A DNA stretch of 23,793 nucleotides from VFKI01 sp033762075 (GCA_033762075.1 JANRLY010000041.1:1-23793), one strand, 5' to 3'; positions 7,045-15,334 are shown, numbered from the stretch's first letter. Numbers and translations: made by a program. Notes: generated by a model from the letters alone, not told the origin.

Positions 7045-9222
7045 TTAAGGCTTAAGACCCAACCCCCCTTGCGCTTCTGGTTCGGCCTTCGACTTTCCTT
7101 TTTCGACACTGAGTGAAGGCGGTTCAATTTTCAAATTTTCGTCAGGCACACCAGCAAACATGATTTTTGCTTTCTCACTGACTGGACCAGATTGCTCGGT
7201 GACAGAAGTATACCAAGATTTTAAAGCGACTCTTGCATCATCTATTGCTTTAGAGGACGGTGTTTTTTCACCCGGCGCCATTTTAGGATCTTGAATGCCT
7301 TTCATTCGACACACAGCAAACCACATCGCCGCACGAGCTTCAGACATTTCGGATAATTTCGCTGATTTTTTTTGGCAATAGGAAGGGAGCGAACTATACA
7401 AATTTGCAACGTCAGTCGCAACATCTTCTGCTAATTGCAAAGAAGATAATGTTTTTCCTTTCTCAATATGTTTTTCTAATTTATGAACTGTCGTATTATT
7501 CTCGACTCTTTGACTTTGAATTGTTTTTGTCACAACGGGCGATCGAACCACACCTCCCTCTTCTTGATATCCAGAAACAATTTTTTCATACAATATAAAT
7601 TTGTTTGCATCCACTTTTTCACGCGCAATAGAAATCTCATGCTTCCCTGACGATGTGAAATTTTGGCAAGCTTTTTTAGCACTTTCTTCATCGCCATACA
7701 CTGTGACCTTATCACTAAAATGCGGCAACGCTTCACCTGTTTTAATTTTTTCAATTTGCTCTATAATTTTTTTGCTAGAACCTTCAGGTATTTTTAACTT
7801 TTCCTCTTCGACAAATGTCCCCCATCTTTCTGAAACGGGCTCTGAAGAATAGCGTTTTATCGGGCGAGGCGCTGGTGAGAAGCTATCTTTCATTTCATTT
7901 AAATTTTGAATTCTATATTTAATTTCTTCCTTTAACTCATTTTTTTTCTCTTCTACCTTAATATTTTCATCAATCCATTTTAGAAAACTCTTGATATCAT
8001 TTAAAGCCGCTTCTATCTTTTTAAGCGCGTCTTTTTCTAAATCTACTGTAGGGTTTCGTTTAGCAGCTTCCACAGCAAGATACGCAGCATATTCGCTTTT
8101 AAGCACAAGATCCTGATGATCGGAAAATTCTTTGTTTTTAGCTTTCAAGTTAAACTCGTCTTTTGTCAGCGTTTTTAATCTAAGCCCTTTAACCTTACCT
8201 TCTGACGTTTTTTCGAGGTCATCATCTGCCCAATTCATTTTTTTAGTAGCAGCGTCAAATTGAACTTTTTTATGTTTCGGTTTTTCTGGCGCACTCAACG
8301 AGTCTTGAAGTGTGCCAAGACTATTCGCGTTTTTTAATTTCTCAATCAGTTCTTTAGCGGCTTTAGGGTCACTATCGGCACGCACGGGCTCTCCTATCCC
8401 TGATAATTTTTCTAGTGTACTGATAGAAATTGAATAACCTGACTTTTTGACATCTTTATGTGTATCAATATATTTTAAAACCATCTGAATAGCTTTTTCT
8501 TGATCCTCCTTTTTCCATTCGCTAAAATTTTTTATCTGCAAATGAAGAATCGTTTGCACTCTCTCTTTATCGATTCTGTTTTCGTCTATGAGACTTCCTT
8601 GAATAATTTTTTTATTTTGTTTACGAAGTTCTACCCCGACAGCTTGACCATTATCTTTAGGAGCATTTAGCTTCGCCATTTCTGTTGCAAGAGGATGCGT
8701 CGGTTGCACTTCACTAATAATACCTGCAACCGTCCAATCTCCACAGGACCAACCATTTTTCTGGTATTTGATAGAATCTGTTTGATTTGCCTCAACAAAA
8801 GCAACCGCCACTTCAGGAGGAGAGTTGCCAAAATTATATGGAATCTTGTAATAAGTCCAATGAGAATCTGAACAATGCGCAATAATTATGTCTGCTTTGT
8901 CACCCAACAAACCCATGCGATGTGCTTTATCTGCATCTGCCCACGCTCTTGCGAGTGTTTGTTTTCTGCTTTCTTCTGAAGCTCCGCTCGGCAGACAATA
9001 CACAAACTTGGTTCTATCAGCGCTCACAAAAAACTCACGTTCTGGATGTACTACGCCAAGTTGGGTTTTAAGAACAAGACGGACATCTAGATCATCCATC
9101 CATACATTATCTGGACTATGTTCTTTTTGTTCAGCTGCCCCAGGCTTCAGAAGATCATGAAGAGCAGGTTCATCGTCAGGTTTTTTATCTTTACTATCTT
9201 TACTATCTTTACTGGGAAGCAT
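7045..9222 (-). CDS. Ulp1/CE-clan cysteine protease-like protein, candidate deubiquitinase/deSUMOylase effector
   Basis: A 725-residue protein with a CE-clan (peptidase C48/C55-like) core near the N-terminus. His121 is in SHWTYYKIPY. A candidate acid (E144 or N146) is in AFVEANQ. Gln154 and Cys160 are in YQKNGWSCGDWTVAGI; the Gln-to-Cys distance of six and the N-G-x-x-C-G pattern match Ulp1. In pathogens this clan includes deubiquitinases, deSUMOylases and acetyltransferases that act in host cells. Residues 200-725 are hydrophilic, Lys/Glu-rich and partly coiled-coil with no domain I recognise. There is no signal peptide or membrane segment. The start has AAAGGTGA 3 nt before the ATG. The tail is Glu/Lys/Pro-rich. 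Protease identity is fairly sure; the host target and secretion are inferred. Confidence 0.75.
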   Translation of the reverse strand: MLPSKDSKDSKDKKPDDEPALHDLLKPGAAEQKEHSPDNVWMDDLDVRLVLKTQLGVVHPEREFFVSADRTKFVYCLPSGASEESRKQTLARAWADADKAHRMGLLGDKADIIIAHCSDSHWTYYKIPYNFGNSPPEVAVAFVEANQTDSIKYQKNGWSCGDWTVAGIISEVQPTHPLATEMAKLNAPKDNGQAVGVELRKQNKKIIQGSLIDENRIDKERVQTILHLQIKNFSEWKKEDQEKAIQMVLKYIDTHKDVKKSGYSISISTLEKLSGIGEPVRADSDPKAAKELIEKLKNANSLGTLQDSLSAPEKPKHKKVQFDAATKKMNWADDDLEKTSEGKVKGLRLKTLTKDEFNLKAKNKEFSDHQDLVLKSEYAAYLAVEAAKRNPTVDLEKDALKKIEAALNDIKSFLKWIDENIKVEEKKNELKEEIKYRIQNLNEMKDSFSPAPRPIKRYSSEPVSERWGTFVEEEKLKIPEGSSKKIIEQIEKIKTGEALPHFSDKVTVYGDEESAKKACQNFTSSGKHEISIAREKVDANKFILYEKIVSGYQEEGGVVRSPVVTKTIQSQRVENNTTVHKLEKHIEKGKTLSSLQLAEDVATDVANLYSSLPSYCQKKSAKLSEMSEARAAMWFAVCRMKGIQDPKMAPGEKTPSSKAIDDARVALKSWYTSVTEQSGPVSEKAKIMFAGVPDENLKIEPPSLSVEKGKSKAEPEAQGGLGLKP
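9187..9213 (-). repeat. 9-bp tandem repeat, three copies
   Basis: ATCTTTACT is repeated three times without error. On the coding strand it gives the Lys/Ser/Asp run SKDSKDSKDK near the N-terminus of the protease-like protein, a disordered tail likely to vary in length between strains. Confidence 0.7.
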
Positions 9223-9275
9223 AGCTCACCTTTTATCGATTGTTTAAGATCCAAGTACACCTTCCAAATTATGAC

Positions 9276-9297
9276 ACAAAACCCCGGTTTTGCCGGG
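9276..9297 (-). terminator. Rho-independent terminator upstream of the protease-like gene
   Basis: On the minus strand CCCGG, loop CAAAA, CCGGG, then GTTTTGTG. The overlapping palindrome CAAAACC-CC-GGTTTTG can also form. It would stop transcription coming from the degraded region at 9300-10130 before it reaches the protease-like gene. Confidence 0.5.
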
Positions 9298-9383
9298 AAA
9301 TAGCTGCAAAAATTACTCTTTTTTCAGAAGAGAATTTTAAGCTTTTTCCCAAATTTATCAATCTCCTAGATTTTTTGCTGTAG

Positions 9384-9662
9384 CAGTCTTCAGATGCTTT
9401 CCATAGAGTCGAAACTTTTACCCTGTTTTTTCATCCATACTTGCAAGGCGCGCGCCAAGTGGGGAAAAGCTACCTTGTTGAATCTTTTCGCGAAAAATCC
9501 TTTACGAACTGCGTCACGATCAATTTTGAACTACAACCCGATTATAAAAACTGTTTGACTTCACTGGATCCTCAGCAAATCATAAACCGACTTGCCTGAT
9601 TCAAGCTCCTTTTTTTAGACACAGGGCTCTCGCGGAGCTGGAAAGATTGGTTTTTGGTTTAG
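9384..9662 (+). pseudogene. Decayed DUF4143-type P-loop ATPase (third copy)
   Basis: One frame shows the unmistakable N-terminal ATPase region of this family: GARQVGKSYLVESF (Walker A, from 9447), TINFELQPDY, then DPQQIINRLA. It is broken by a TGA at 9597. In the same frame, six codons later, LFLD (9609-9620) stands where Walker B is expected, followed by unrelated residues and a TAG at 9660. No start codon is present in frame; an ATG at 9394 lies in another frame, implying a frameshift. The rest of the gene is missing. It resembles the copy at 21736 (RGARQVGKTW) more than the one at 5223. I am confident that it is a relic of this family, less so of its exact limits. Confidence 0.75.
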
Positions 9663-10134
9663 AATGAAATAAATTAGCGGCACATTTCTCACTGAGTCTC
9701 GCAGCTTATCATCAGCTAAGGATATACCGCTTCATTTACTGTCTTGAATTTACGGTAGCACACACCCACTCGAATCATCTAAATCTTCATCACGCCTATC
9801 CTGAAAAAATGGCTCAGGTTTTATTAAAACATCATTGTGATGAAAGGAGTCTTTTTGTTGCAGCAAAAAATAAAAATGCCAAAATATACTTCGCATAGTA
9901 AGTTTCCCTATTTTTTTAAATGCGAAGACCATGACAATCCTAGTCACAAGCACTATAATGCATGACGAGGATGTAGTAGCCCTCTGATGTTGTTAAGAAC
10001 CTGGGTGAGTGACCGCTCACCTAGGCTCCCTTTTCCACCACTCCACTATTCGTCGGACAATGACTTCTTCAAACTTATGTTTGCGCAGCATAGGTTTTAT
10101 TTTTTCATATGTCAATAATGTAATTAAAAATTAA
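9663..10134. other. Gene-poor decayed stretch with small relic frames and inverted repeats
   Basis: No intact gene is seen. A frame open from 9668 to 9898 (plus) ends with MAQVLLKHHCDERSLFVAAK from an ATG at 9809, loosely ankyrin-like. On the minus strand, about 10020-10125, a frame reading KIKPMLRKHKFEEVIVRR looks coding-like but has no proper start. An 8-bp inverted repeat CTTCGCAT / ATGCGAAG (9889-9927) encloses a T-rich loop. All suggest eroded insertions; none is assignable. Confidence 0.4.
10000..10025. terminator. 10-bp hairpin in the decayed region
   Basis: CCTGGGTGAG, loop TGACCG, CTCACCTAGG: ten pairs with one G-T wobble. On the minus strand it directly follows a relic frame and is followed by TTCTT, so it may be that gene's old terminator. 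Confidence 0.35.
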
Positions 10135-10227
10135 TTGGGTAAAATAAATAAAATATTTTTTACTGATAAAGCAGTATGGTATTGTAACAACGGTTTACTT
10201 TATGTCATTCACTTAGGAAAAATATTT

Positions 10228-10881
10228 ATGCAAGAGCTCGCGGAAAAATTGTCCCATTTGTTGAGAGCAAATCAATTAAGCCAAAATGATTTAGCAGAAA
10301 AAATTGGAGTATCAAAACAAGTCATCAATTCATTATGCAGCGGTAAAGTTAAAAATTCTAAAGCGCTTTACCCGATTGCGAAATATTTTAAAGTTGAATA
10401 TGACTGGCTCACCAACAAGATAAACGAAGAATCCATTTCCCCTGAACAAAACGGTGATATCTTGGTGTTGGATAAATTTCACAAAATACCTCTGCTATCT
10501 ACTCGAGTTTTAAACACACAACTCCTCCATAATGGCAAATTAAAACTGGATGATGTCATGGATGATTTCGAACTTACCAATGACCCTGAGTATCAAAATC
10601 TATTTGCTCTCCTATCAACCAACAATTCGCTTAAATTCAGATTTGGCGATAATTGCTTATTAATATTTCACACGAGTCTTGCCCCCGCTAATCATGATTT
10701 CGTTATCGCACATTTGGCCGAAAAGGAATTATTTGTTTATAGAGATCTTATTATTCACAATCAGAAAAAAACACTCATACCTGTAGATGAAGACATTTAC
10801 AAACCTATCACCATGAAAGACCACGATAAGATTGTTGCTGTTTTATATGAAAAAAGAATCAAAAGACCCTTCACGGAGTAA
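10228..10881 (+). CDS. XRE-family regulator with degenerate S24 (phage-repressor-like) C-terminus
   Basis: A 217-residue DNA-binding protein. Residues 5-60 form an XRE helix-turn-helix (NQLSQNDLAEKIGVSKQVIN, with the recognition helix around residues 28-38). Residues 125-210 follow the S24/LexA-type domain: NSLKFRFGDNCLLIF aligns with the usual GDSMxPxFxDGDxLLV, then DFVIAHL, FVYRDL and a final IVAVLYEKR. Ser134 is at the nucleophile position, but the catalytic Lys position holds Tyr171, so self-cleavage is unlikely. The start is taken at ATG 10228, with AGGAAA about 9 nt upstream, instead of a TTG 93 nt earlier. Such repressors usually control prophages or integrative elements, suggesting this island derives from one. 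Its 3' end overlaps the convergent transporter by 11 nt. Confidence 0.75.
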   Translation: MQELAEKLSHLLRANQLSQNDLAEKIGVSKQVINSLCSGKVKNSKALYPIAKYFKVEYDWLTNKINEESISPEQNGDILVLDKFHKIPLLSTRVLNTQLLHNGKLKLDDVMDDFELTNDPEYQNLFALLSTNNSLKFRFGDNCLLIFHTSLAPANHDFVIAHLAEKELFVYRDLIIHNQKKTLIPVDEDIYKPITMKDHDKIVAVLYEKRIKRPFTE

Positions 10882-12228
10882 CTTGCATATAAAATCTTCT
10901 GGCAAGTCTAAAGCTCGAAAAACTTGCCAGACATACTAAAAGTAGAATGCAGTATAACTTAAAATCTGCACTAACCTCAGAAACTGTAGAGCCACCATGC
11001 TTAGCTGAAAAAGAAATCAAAAAATACCCCAACACAGTAGCAAATGATCTTGATGAACGCATAATACCTGTGGCCAAAAATTCTCCCCTCTTATAGTGAG
11101 CCAGCAAGTCTTTTATTTTAGAATTTAATGTCGTCTGCAACAAAAACTCAGCGCACGCGAATATTCCGATCATCAACATAGGATATACAAAGTTTATCCG
11201 AGATTTACTAAAAAATAATCCAATTGTTAATATGACAAATGCACATACCAACAATAATGAGCTCAATGTGAGATTTCTATAATGATTAACAATGCTTTTT
11301 CTTTGAGCACCCAACATACCTATCCCAAACAAAATATTGACCAACGGATCAATAATCACAATCAATAAAGGATTAAACACAGTGGCTGAAACATCGTTCT
11401 TTAAAAAATAAAAGAACTGATTAAAAATGATTGTATTCGCGAGCCAGTAAGGAATATTAAATGCAAACACCAAACCAACAAACATCAATAGATTGTTATT
11501 TTTTTTGGCAAATGATAAAAAAATAACATACACTGATGCAACCAGGAAAGAAGACAAAACAATAATCCTAGTCAACTCCTGATAGTGCATAGCAAATAAC
11601 ACAATAAAAAAAAGCAAAATCAAATAAAAATAAAATTTGACGATTTTGATCTTGCTTATGTCGTCATCATGCATAAAAGGGTATAAAAACAAAGCGACCA
11701 ACAAAGAAATAACCCCCACAGTAAAGCATGATTTAAACTCATTCACTTTATCCATATTGGATACAACCAATAATGCACCAATAATGCCTCCAAGATTAAC
11801 AAAGATCTGATAAATATAATTACCTCTAATCCTCTCTTGATTTTTAATAAACTGCTTATTAATAAACATGATGATGTTAAAAAAATACAACCCACCACCG
11901 ACCACATAAGTCGCGATACCTATTGGGATAAGCTCTGTTTTTTTAAACTGAGTAAAAATATCGAAAATATGCTCAAAGCAATGCCAACAATAAGTGACAA
12001 CTTCTGTTTGCTGCAATCATGTAGCACAAAGGAAAAATACAATGAAGATAGAGCAAGCAAAGTATTTGCTGTAGTTGCGATGGAGTACGCTTCTTTTAAA
12101 AGTATACCCTGAGAATATAAAATATACGCTAAAGGATCTTTTAAGACATAATATGCTGAAAAAAAAACTGTATTGACAAAGACAATAGAAATAAAAGTAA
12201 CATTTAAATAAGCATTTTTATTCTTCAC
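10871..12228 (-). pseudogene. POT/PTR2-like (MFS) transporter split by a frameshift at an A7 run
   Basis: Two overlapping frames form one protein. The first (from GTG 12228) reads to SLKK and then stops after QSLSQ; the second continues in the -1 frame as TELIPIGIATYVVGGGLYFF and on to 10871. Joined, they give about 452 residues with roughly 12 membrane segments, a normal MFS length. VVGGGLYFFNI, NYIYQIFVNLGGIIGALL and NPLLIVIIDPLVNILFG recall proton-coupled oligopeptide transporters, so the substrate may be a peptide; this is a weak family call. The shift lies at T7 11938-11944 (A7 on the coding strand). A -1 slip on A-AAA-AAA restores the frame exactly, so it may be slippage, a recent one-base loss or a read error. 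It follows the 53-residue peptide gene by 12 nt. Confidence 0.65.
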
Positions 12229-12240
12229 TTGAAAGCAACT

Positions 12241-12402
12241 TCATTCTTGTATACTTTGGGCTACCAAATAACTGTACATTCCATCCGAACAATCATCGAT
12301 AAGATCGAGCAAATTTAAATCATCGCTATTGCTCGAAAAGACCGGGCTATTGTATAGTTCCGCTTTCTGATAGGTGGATTTAGGTTCTAATATTTTAGCC
12401 AT
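12241..12402 (-). CDS. 53-residue peptide of unknown role, coupled to the transporter
   Basis: The peptide starts MAKILEPKSTYQKAELYNSP, then passes through an acidic section (SDDLNLLDLIDDCSDG) and ends MYSYLVAQSIQE. Start ATG 12402 has GGAAAGA 4 nt upstream, which is better than the longer 12459 start that would overlap the opposite gene. It has one Cys, no signal peptide and no family I recognise. It is 12 nt before the transporter start and divergent from the AMMECR1-like enzyme gene, an arrangement seen for modified-peptide precursors. A YxxP element (YNSP) in the leader-like half recalls lasso-peptide leaders, but no lasso enzymes are nearby. It may equally be a small cofactor protein or a chance ORF. 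Confidence 0.45.
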   Translation of the reverse strand: MAKILEPKSTYQKAELYNSPVFSSNSDDLNLLDLIDDCSDGMYSYLVAQSIQE

Positions 12403-12435
12403 GATATCTTTCCATAAATAATTTAAAGATGCGCC

Positions 12436-12464
12436 ATTCTGAATGAGACTTCCTAACATTTCAA
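12436..12464 (-). promoter_or_regulatory. Possible sigma-70 promoter of the peptide-transporter operon
   Basis: On the minus strand TTGAAA (12464-12459), 17 nt, CAGAAT (12441-12436). The -35 is good and the -10 is 4/6. It lies inside the first codons of the divergent gene because only 40 bp separate the two starts. Confidence 0.3.
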
Positions 12465-14176
12465 CCCTAACAACGCCTCAAAATAATCATCTCGCGCAAC
12501 AAGTTGATGATTATATGCTCAACCAGATTGCGCGCCAACGTCACGGAATCCATCTCACTCAATTTACCCGCGAAATAATATTAAAAATCGTGCGGGACAC
12601 ATTATTTGATCTTCCAGTTCTTGACCTAATAACACAACTCAATCAGAAAATTCGGCTGAAAAACTTTATTTGCTTTGTATCCATTGTACAAAACAATAAA
12701 ACGCTTGCTTGTATTCATAGGCCCGGAAACCAACTGGCAGACTCGATCTATTCAGCAGCCAGAAATTTAAAAAATATTCTTTCCCATAATATTAATAAGT
12801 CGTTCCATATAGAAATAAATATTTTATTCAATAAAAAAACATACTCTTATGGAGACAATAAGTTTATAAATAAATTTCGGATTGGAATAGATTCCATCGG
12901 AATGATTCACAAAAAGAGAATTGCACTTTTTAAAAATTCCGTCCCAATAAAATATGGATATTCTTGTCAACAGCTAATAGAACTGCTGGCTAAAAAATGC
13001 AATGCACCTCTTAACACCCTCTCTTCAGACAAAACAAGCTTGCTCATTTACGATACCATTGAATTTAGAGAAGACTACCAACCAGCAAGCCACTTTAATT
13101 TATATGATCTATACCGAGGAAATGGATTAATCCTACAAAGCGAAACCACTGAAACACACCTAAAAAAATGTGCGCGCATAACAGCAGTGAGACTACAATA
13201 TTTTTTATCTGCTCTTCCGCATCCTATTTATGAATATGATTATCTTCACGACCACGCAATAAAACCTGAGTCCTCTGAAGCCGTGTTACGCGTTATTACT
13301 AGCATGACCGCCTTAGCAAACTACCACCCCAAGAGCATCGTCACATTAGAAAAAATAGCAGATTATTTTATAAATAAATATTTCGATAAAATCACAGGCT
13401 GTCTATCTGTAAACGAATTATCCGACCTAGGAATCAACGGTTGCTTTTTAGAAACCTTAAATACATTACACAATAGCAAATACAAGGATACTTCAGAAAA
13501 ATTAGTTGCATTCATTTTTTTTATGTTTGACGATCTCAATCATAAATTTAAAATCGTGACCAACTCAAAACCAATTTCGCAATTTCACGAATCTGAATTC
13601 TATTTTCCGGGAATGGCCTTGTGCGGTTTACTCAGCTGTCAAAACAGAAAAGTTCAAGAGAAAGCCATTCAACTTGCAAAACATTCTTTTCCCTACTACC
13701 ATGCTTTATTTAATAAGCACAAAGATGGAATCAAAATGTTACATTGGATGACCAAGGCATATGGCAAAGCATATCACCTCACATGCGATCCCATTTATAG
13801 TCGTTTTATCTTTGAACTGAATGATAAAGTTGCAGAAATGCAAATCCAATTGACGGAAGAAATCGATCTAACAGGAAGTTTTTCTAAGACAGGCAATGTA
13901 CGCGCAACAGCAGCGATCCTAGAAAGCCTCATTGAAGCTGCAAAAGTGGCCAGTCTCAGCAAAGATTTCTTCAGACTTAAAATCTACGAAAAATGCATTC
14001 AACTAGGATTACGGTTCATACTCCAGACACAACATCGCGAAGACAACACATTCAATGCATCTACATTGGGCGGGTTCGACAACAACTTCTTCGATAAAAA
14101 AATCAGAATAGACAATTTGCAGCATGTGCTAAACGTGCTCAATGGAGTGCTTACTCCTAACATCCCAAAATCCTAA
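12443..14176 (+). CDS. Two-domain protein: AMMECR1-like N-terminus plus all-helical barrel C-terminus
   Basis: A 577-residue soluble protein. Residues about 15-145 follow the AMMECR1 layout: IARQRHGIHLTQFTREIILK, then FICFVSIVQNNKTLACIHRP, then LADSIYSAARNLKNILSHN and a strand ending in EINILF. From about 240 the chain is helical and resembles (alpha/alpha)6-barrel enzymes: FYFPGMALCGLL, GIKMLHWMTKAYGKAYHLT, TGNVRATAAILESLIEAAK, FILQTQHREDNTFN, then a final IDNLQHVLNVLNGVL. I see no zinc site of the LanC type and cannot name a reaction. The start is the first ATG after an in-frame stop; its ribosome site is weak. It is divergent from the peptide and transporter genes with a 40-bp gap, so the three may work together. 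Codons are AT-richer than in prs next door, suggesting transfer. Confidence 0.55.
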   Translation: MRLPNISTLTTPQNNHLAQQVDDYMLNQIARQRHGIHLTQFTREIILKIVRDTLFDLPVLDLITQLNQKIRLKNFICFVSIVQNNKTLACIHRPGNQLADSIYSAARNLKNILSHNINKSFHIEINILFNKKTYSYGDNKFINKFRIGIDSIGMIHKKRIALFKNSVPIKYGYSCQQLIELLAKKCNAPLNTLSSDKTSLLIYDTIEFREDYQPASHFNLYDLYRGNGLILQSETTETHLKKCARITAVRLQYFLSALPHPIYEYDYLHDHAIKPESSEAVLRVITSMTALANYHPKSIVTLEKIADYFINKYFDKITGCLSVNELSDLGINGCFLETLNTLHNSKYKDTSEKLVAFIFFMFDDLNHKFKIVTNSKPISQFHESEFYFPGMALCGLLSCQNRKVQEKAIQLAKHSFPYYHALFNKHKDGIKMLHWMTKAYGKAYHLTCDPIYSRFIFELNDKVAEMQIQLTEEIDLTGSFSKTGNVRATAAILESLIEAAKVASLSKDFFRLKIYEKCIQLGLRFILQTQHREDNTFNASTLGGFDNNFFDKKIRIDNLQHVLNVLNGVLTPNIPKS

Positions 14177-14209
14177 CAACAGAATTTAAAAATTACCTCA
14201 ATAATCTCA

Positions 14210-14238
14210 TTGACATCCCCCGAGCTGGACAGCACAAT
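14210..14238 (+). promoter_or_regulatory. Promoter of tRNA-Gln (and probably prs)
   Basis: A perfect TTGACA (14210-14215), a 17-nt spacer and CACAAT (14233-14238). A GC-rich discriminator (GCGCCCG) follows shortly after, the hallmark of stringently controlled stable-RNA promoters. Confidence 0.65.
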
Positions 14239-14251
14239 AAGCGCCCGTGAA

Positions 14252-14326
14252 TGGGGTGTAGCCAAGCGGTAAGGCACCGGGTTTTGATCCCGGCATTCCC
14301 AGGTTCGAATCCTGGCACCCCAGCCA
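14252..14326 (+). tRNA. tRNA-Gln (anticodon TTG)
   Basis: The cloverleaf folds fully: acceptor TGGGGTG / CACCCCA (7 bp), D arm GCC...GGC, anticodon stem CCGGG / CCCGG with loop TTTTGAT (anticodon TTG), a 5-nt variable loop, T arm CCAGG-TTCGAAT-CCTGG, discriminator G and an encoded CCA (14324-14326). It lies 60 nt before prs, as in many gammaproteobacteria. tRNA genes are common integration sites, and the accessory island ends just upstream of it. Confidence 0.97.
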
Positions 14327-14386
14327 GTTTCCCACTACAATAACGATAGAGCGATTCACCCCCCGACCACAAACGAGGACTTTAAC

Positions 14387-15334
14387 GTGCCTGGAATGAT
14401 GCTTTTCAGCGGCAACGCAAATCACCCACTCGCAGAACGTATTGCACATAACCTTAACATACCGCTCGGCAAAGCATTAGTAGACCACTTCAGCGACGGC
14501 GAAACCCGCGTCGAAATTCAAGAAAACGTCCGAGGTCGTGAAATCTTTTTAATTCAATCCACCTGCGCTCCTTCGAACGACACCTTGATGGAATTAATCA
14601 TCATGGCAGATGCTTTGCGACGCGCTTCTGCAGCACGCATTGCTGCTGTTGTACCCTACTTTGGTTATGCACGCCAAGATCGTCGCGTTCGCTCTGCGCG
14701 CGTGCCGATTACTGCAAAAATTGTTGCTGACATGATGGCCGCCGTCGGAATTAGCCGCTTGGTCACAGTGGATTTACATGCCGATCAAATCCAAGGCTTT
14801 TTCTACATGCCCGTTGACAACCTTTACACCACTAAAGTCATGCTCGACGACATTGCACAAAAAGATTATCAAAACGTAATGGTCGTTTCACCGGATATTG
14901 GCGGTGTGATTCGCGCACGCGCCATCGCAAAACGTATTGCCGGCGCAGATCTTGCCATCATCGACAAACGCCGCCCGCAACCGAATGAAGCACAAGTCAT
15001 GCATATCATCGGGGATGTTCGCGATCGTGATTGCGTGATCGTCGACGATATCGCTGATACAGCTGGCACTTTGTGCAAAGCCGCTGAAGCACTCAAAGAT
15101 CACGGCGCTGCCCGTATCGCTGCCTACGTCACTCACCCTGTATTATCCGGCGAAGCACTCCATAATATTTCCAATTCCGTCATCGATGAATTGGTTGTCA
15201 CTAATACCATTCCACTCAGTGATGCCGCAAAAAGCTGCAAACGCATTCGCTCTATCGACTTAAGCCCCATGATCGGCGAAGCTATCCGCCGCATCACAGA
15301 TTTCTCTTCTGTCAGCAGAATGTTTCCGGATTGA
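14387..15334 (+). CDS. prs: Ribose-phosphate pyrophosphokinase (PRPP synthetase)
   Basis: It makes PRPP from ribose 5-phosphate and ATP for purine, pyrimidine, NAD, histidine and tryptophan synthesis. The 315-residue protein shows the class I motifs: MLFSGNANHPLAERIA near the start, YFGYARQDRR (91-100), VDLHADQIQGFF (128-139) and the PRPP-binding loop VIVDDIADTAGT (217-228). Start GTG 14387 is supported by GAGGA with a 7-nt gap; ATGs three and four codons on lack such a site. It is read with tRNA-Gln upstream. Length and motifs are normal. Confidence 0.97.
   Translation: MPGMMLFSGNANHPLAERIAHNLNIPLGKALVDHFSDGETRVEIQENVRGREIFLIQSTCAPSNDTLMELIIMADALRRASAARIAAVVPYFGYARQDRRVRSARVPITAKIVADMMAAVGISRLVTVDLHADQIQGFFYMPVDNLYTTKVMLDDIAQKDYQNVMVVSPDIGGVIRARAIAKRIAGADLAIIDKRRPQPNEAQVMHIIGDVRDRDCVIVDDIADTAGTLCKAAEALKDHGAARIAAYVTHPVLSGEALHNISNSVIDELVVTNTIPLSDAAKSCKRIRSIDLSPMIGEAIRRITDFSSVSRMFPD

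Noticed and set aside
9750..9953. 67-codon minus-strand ORF in the decayed region
   Set aside because: No ribosome site, odd composition, and it covers the inverted repeat and plus-strand relic frame; most likely chance.
12241..12402. Lasso-peptide precursor call for the 53-residue peptide
   Set aside because: Only a YxxP string supports it; no cyclase, leader peptidase or recognition protein is nearby.
14304..14326. Attachment-site duplication of the tRNA-Gln 3' end bounding the island
   Set aside because: No second copy of the T-arm/acceptor end was found on reading 7000-14250, and no integrase gene is present.
14207..14449. 80-codon minus-strand ORF across tRNA-Gln
   Set aside because: It runs through the tRNA gene and the prs start; a shadow with no start signal.
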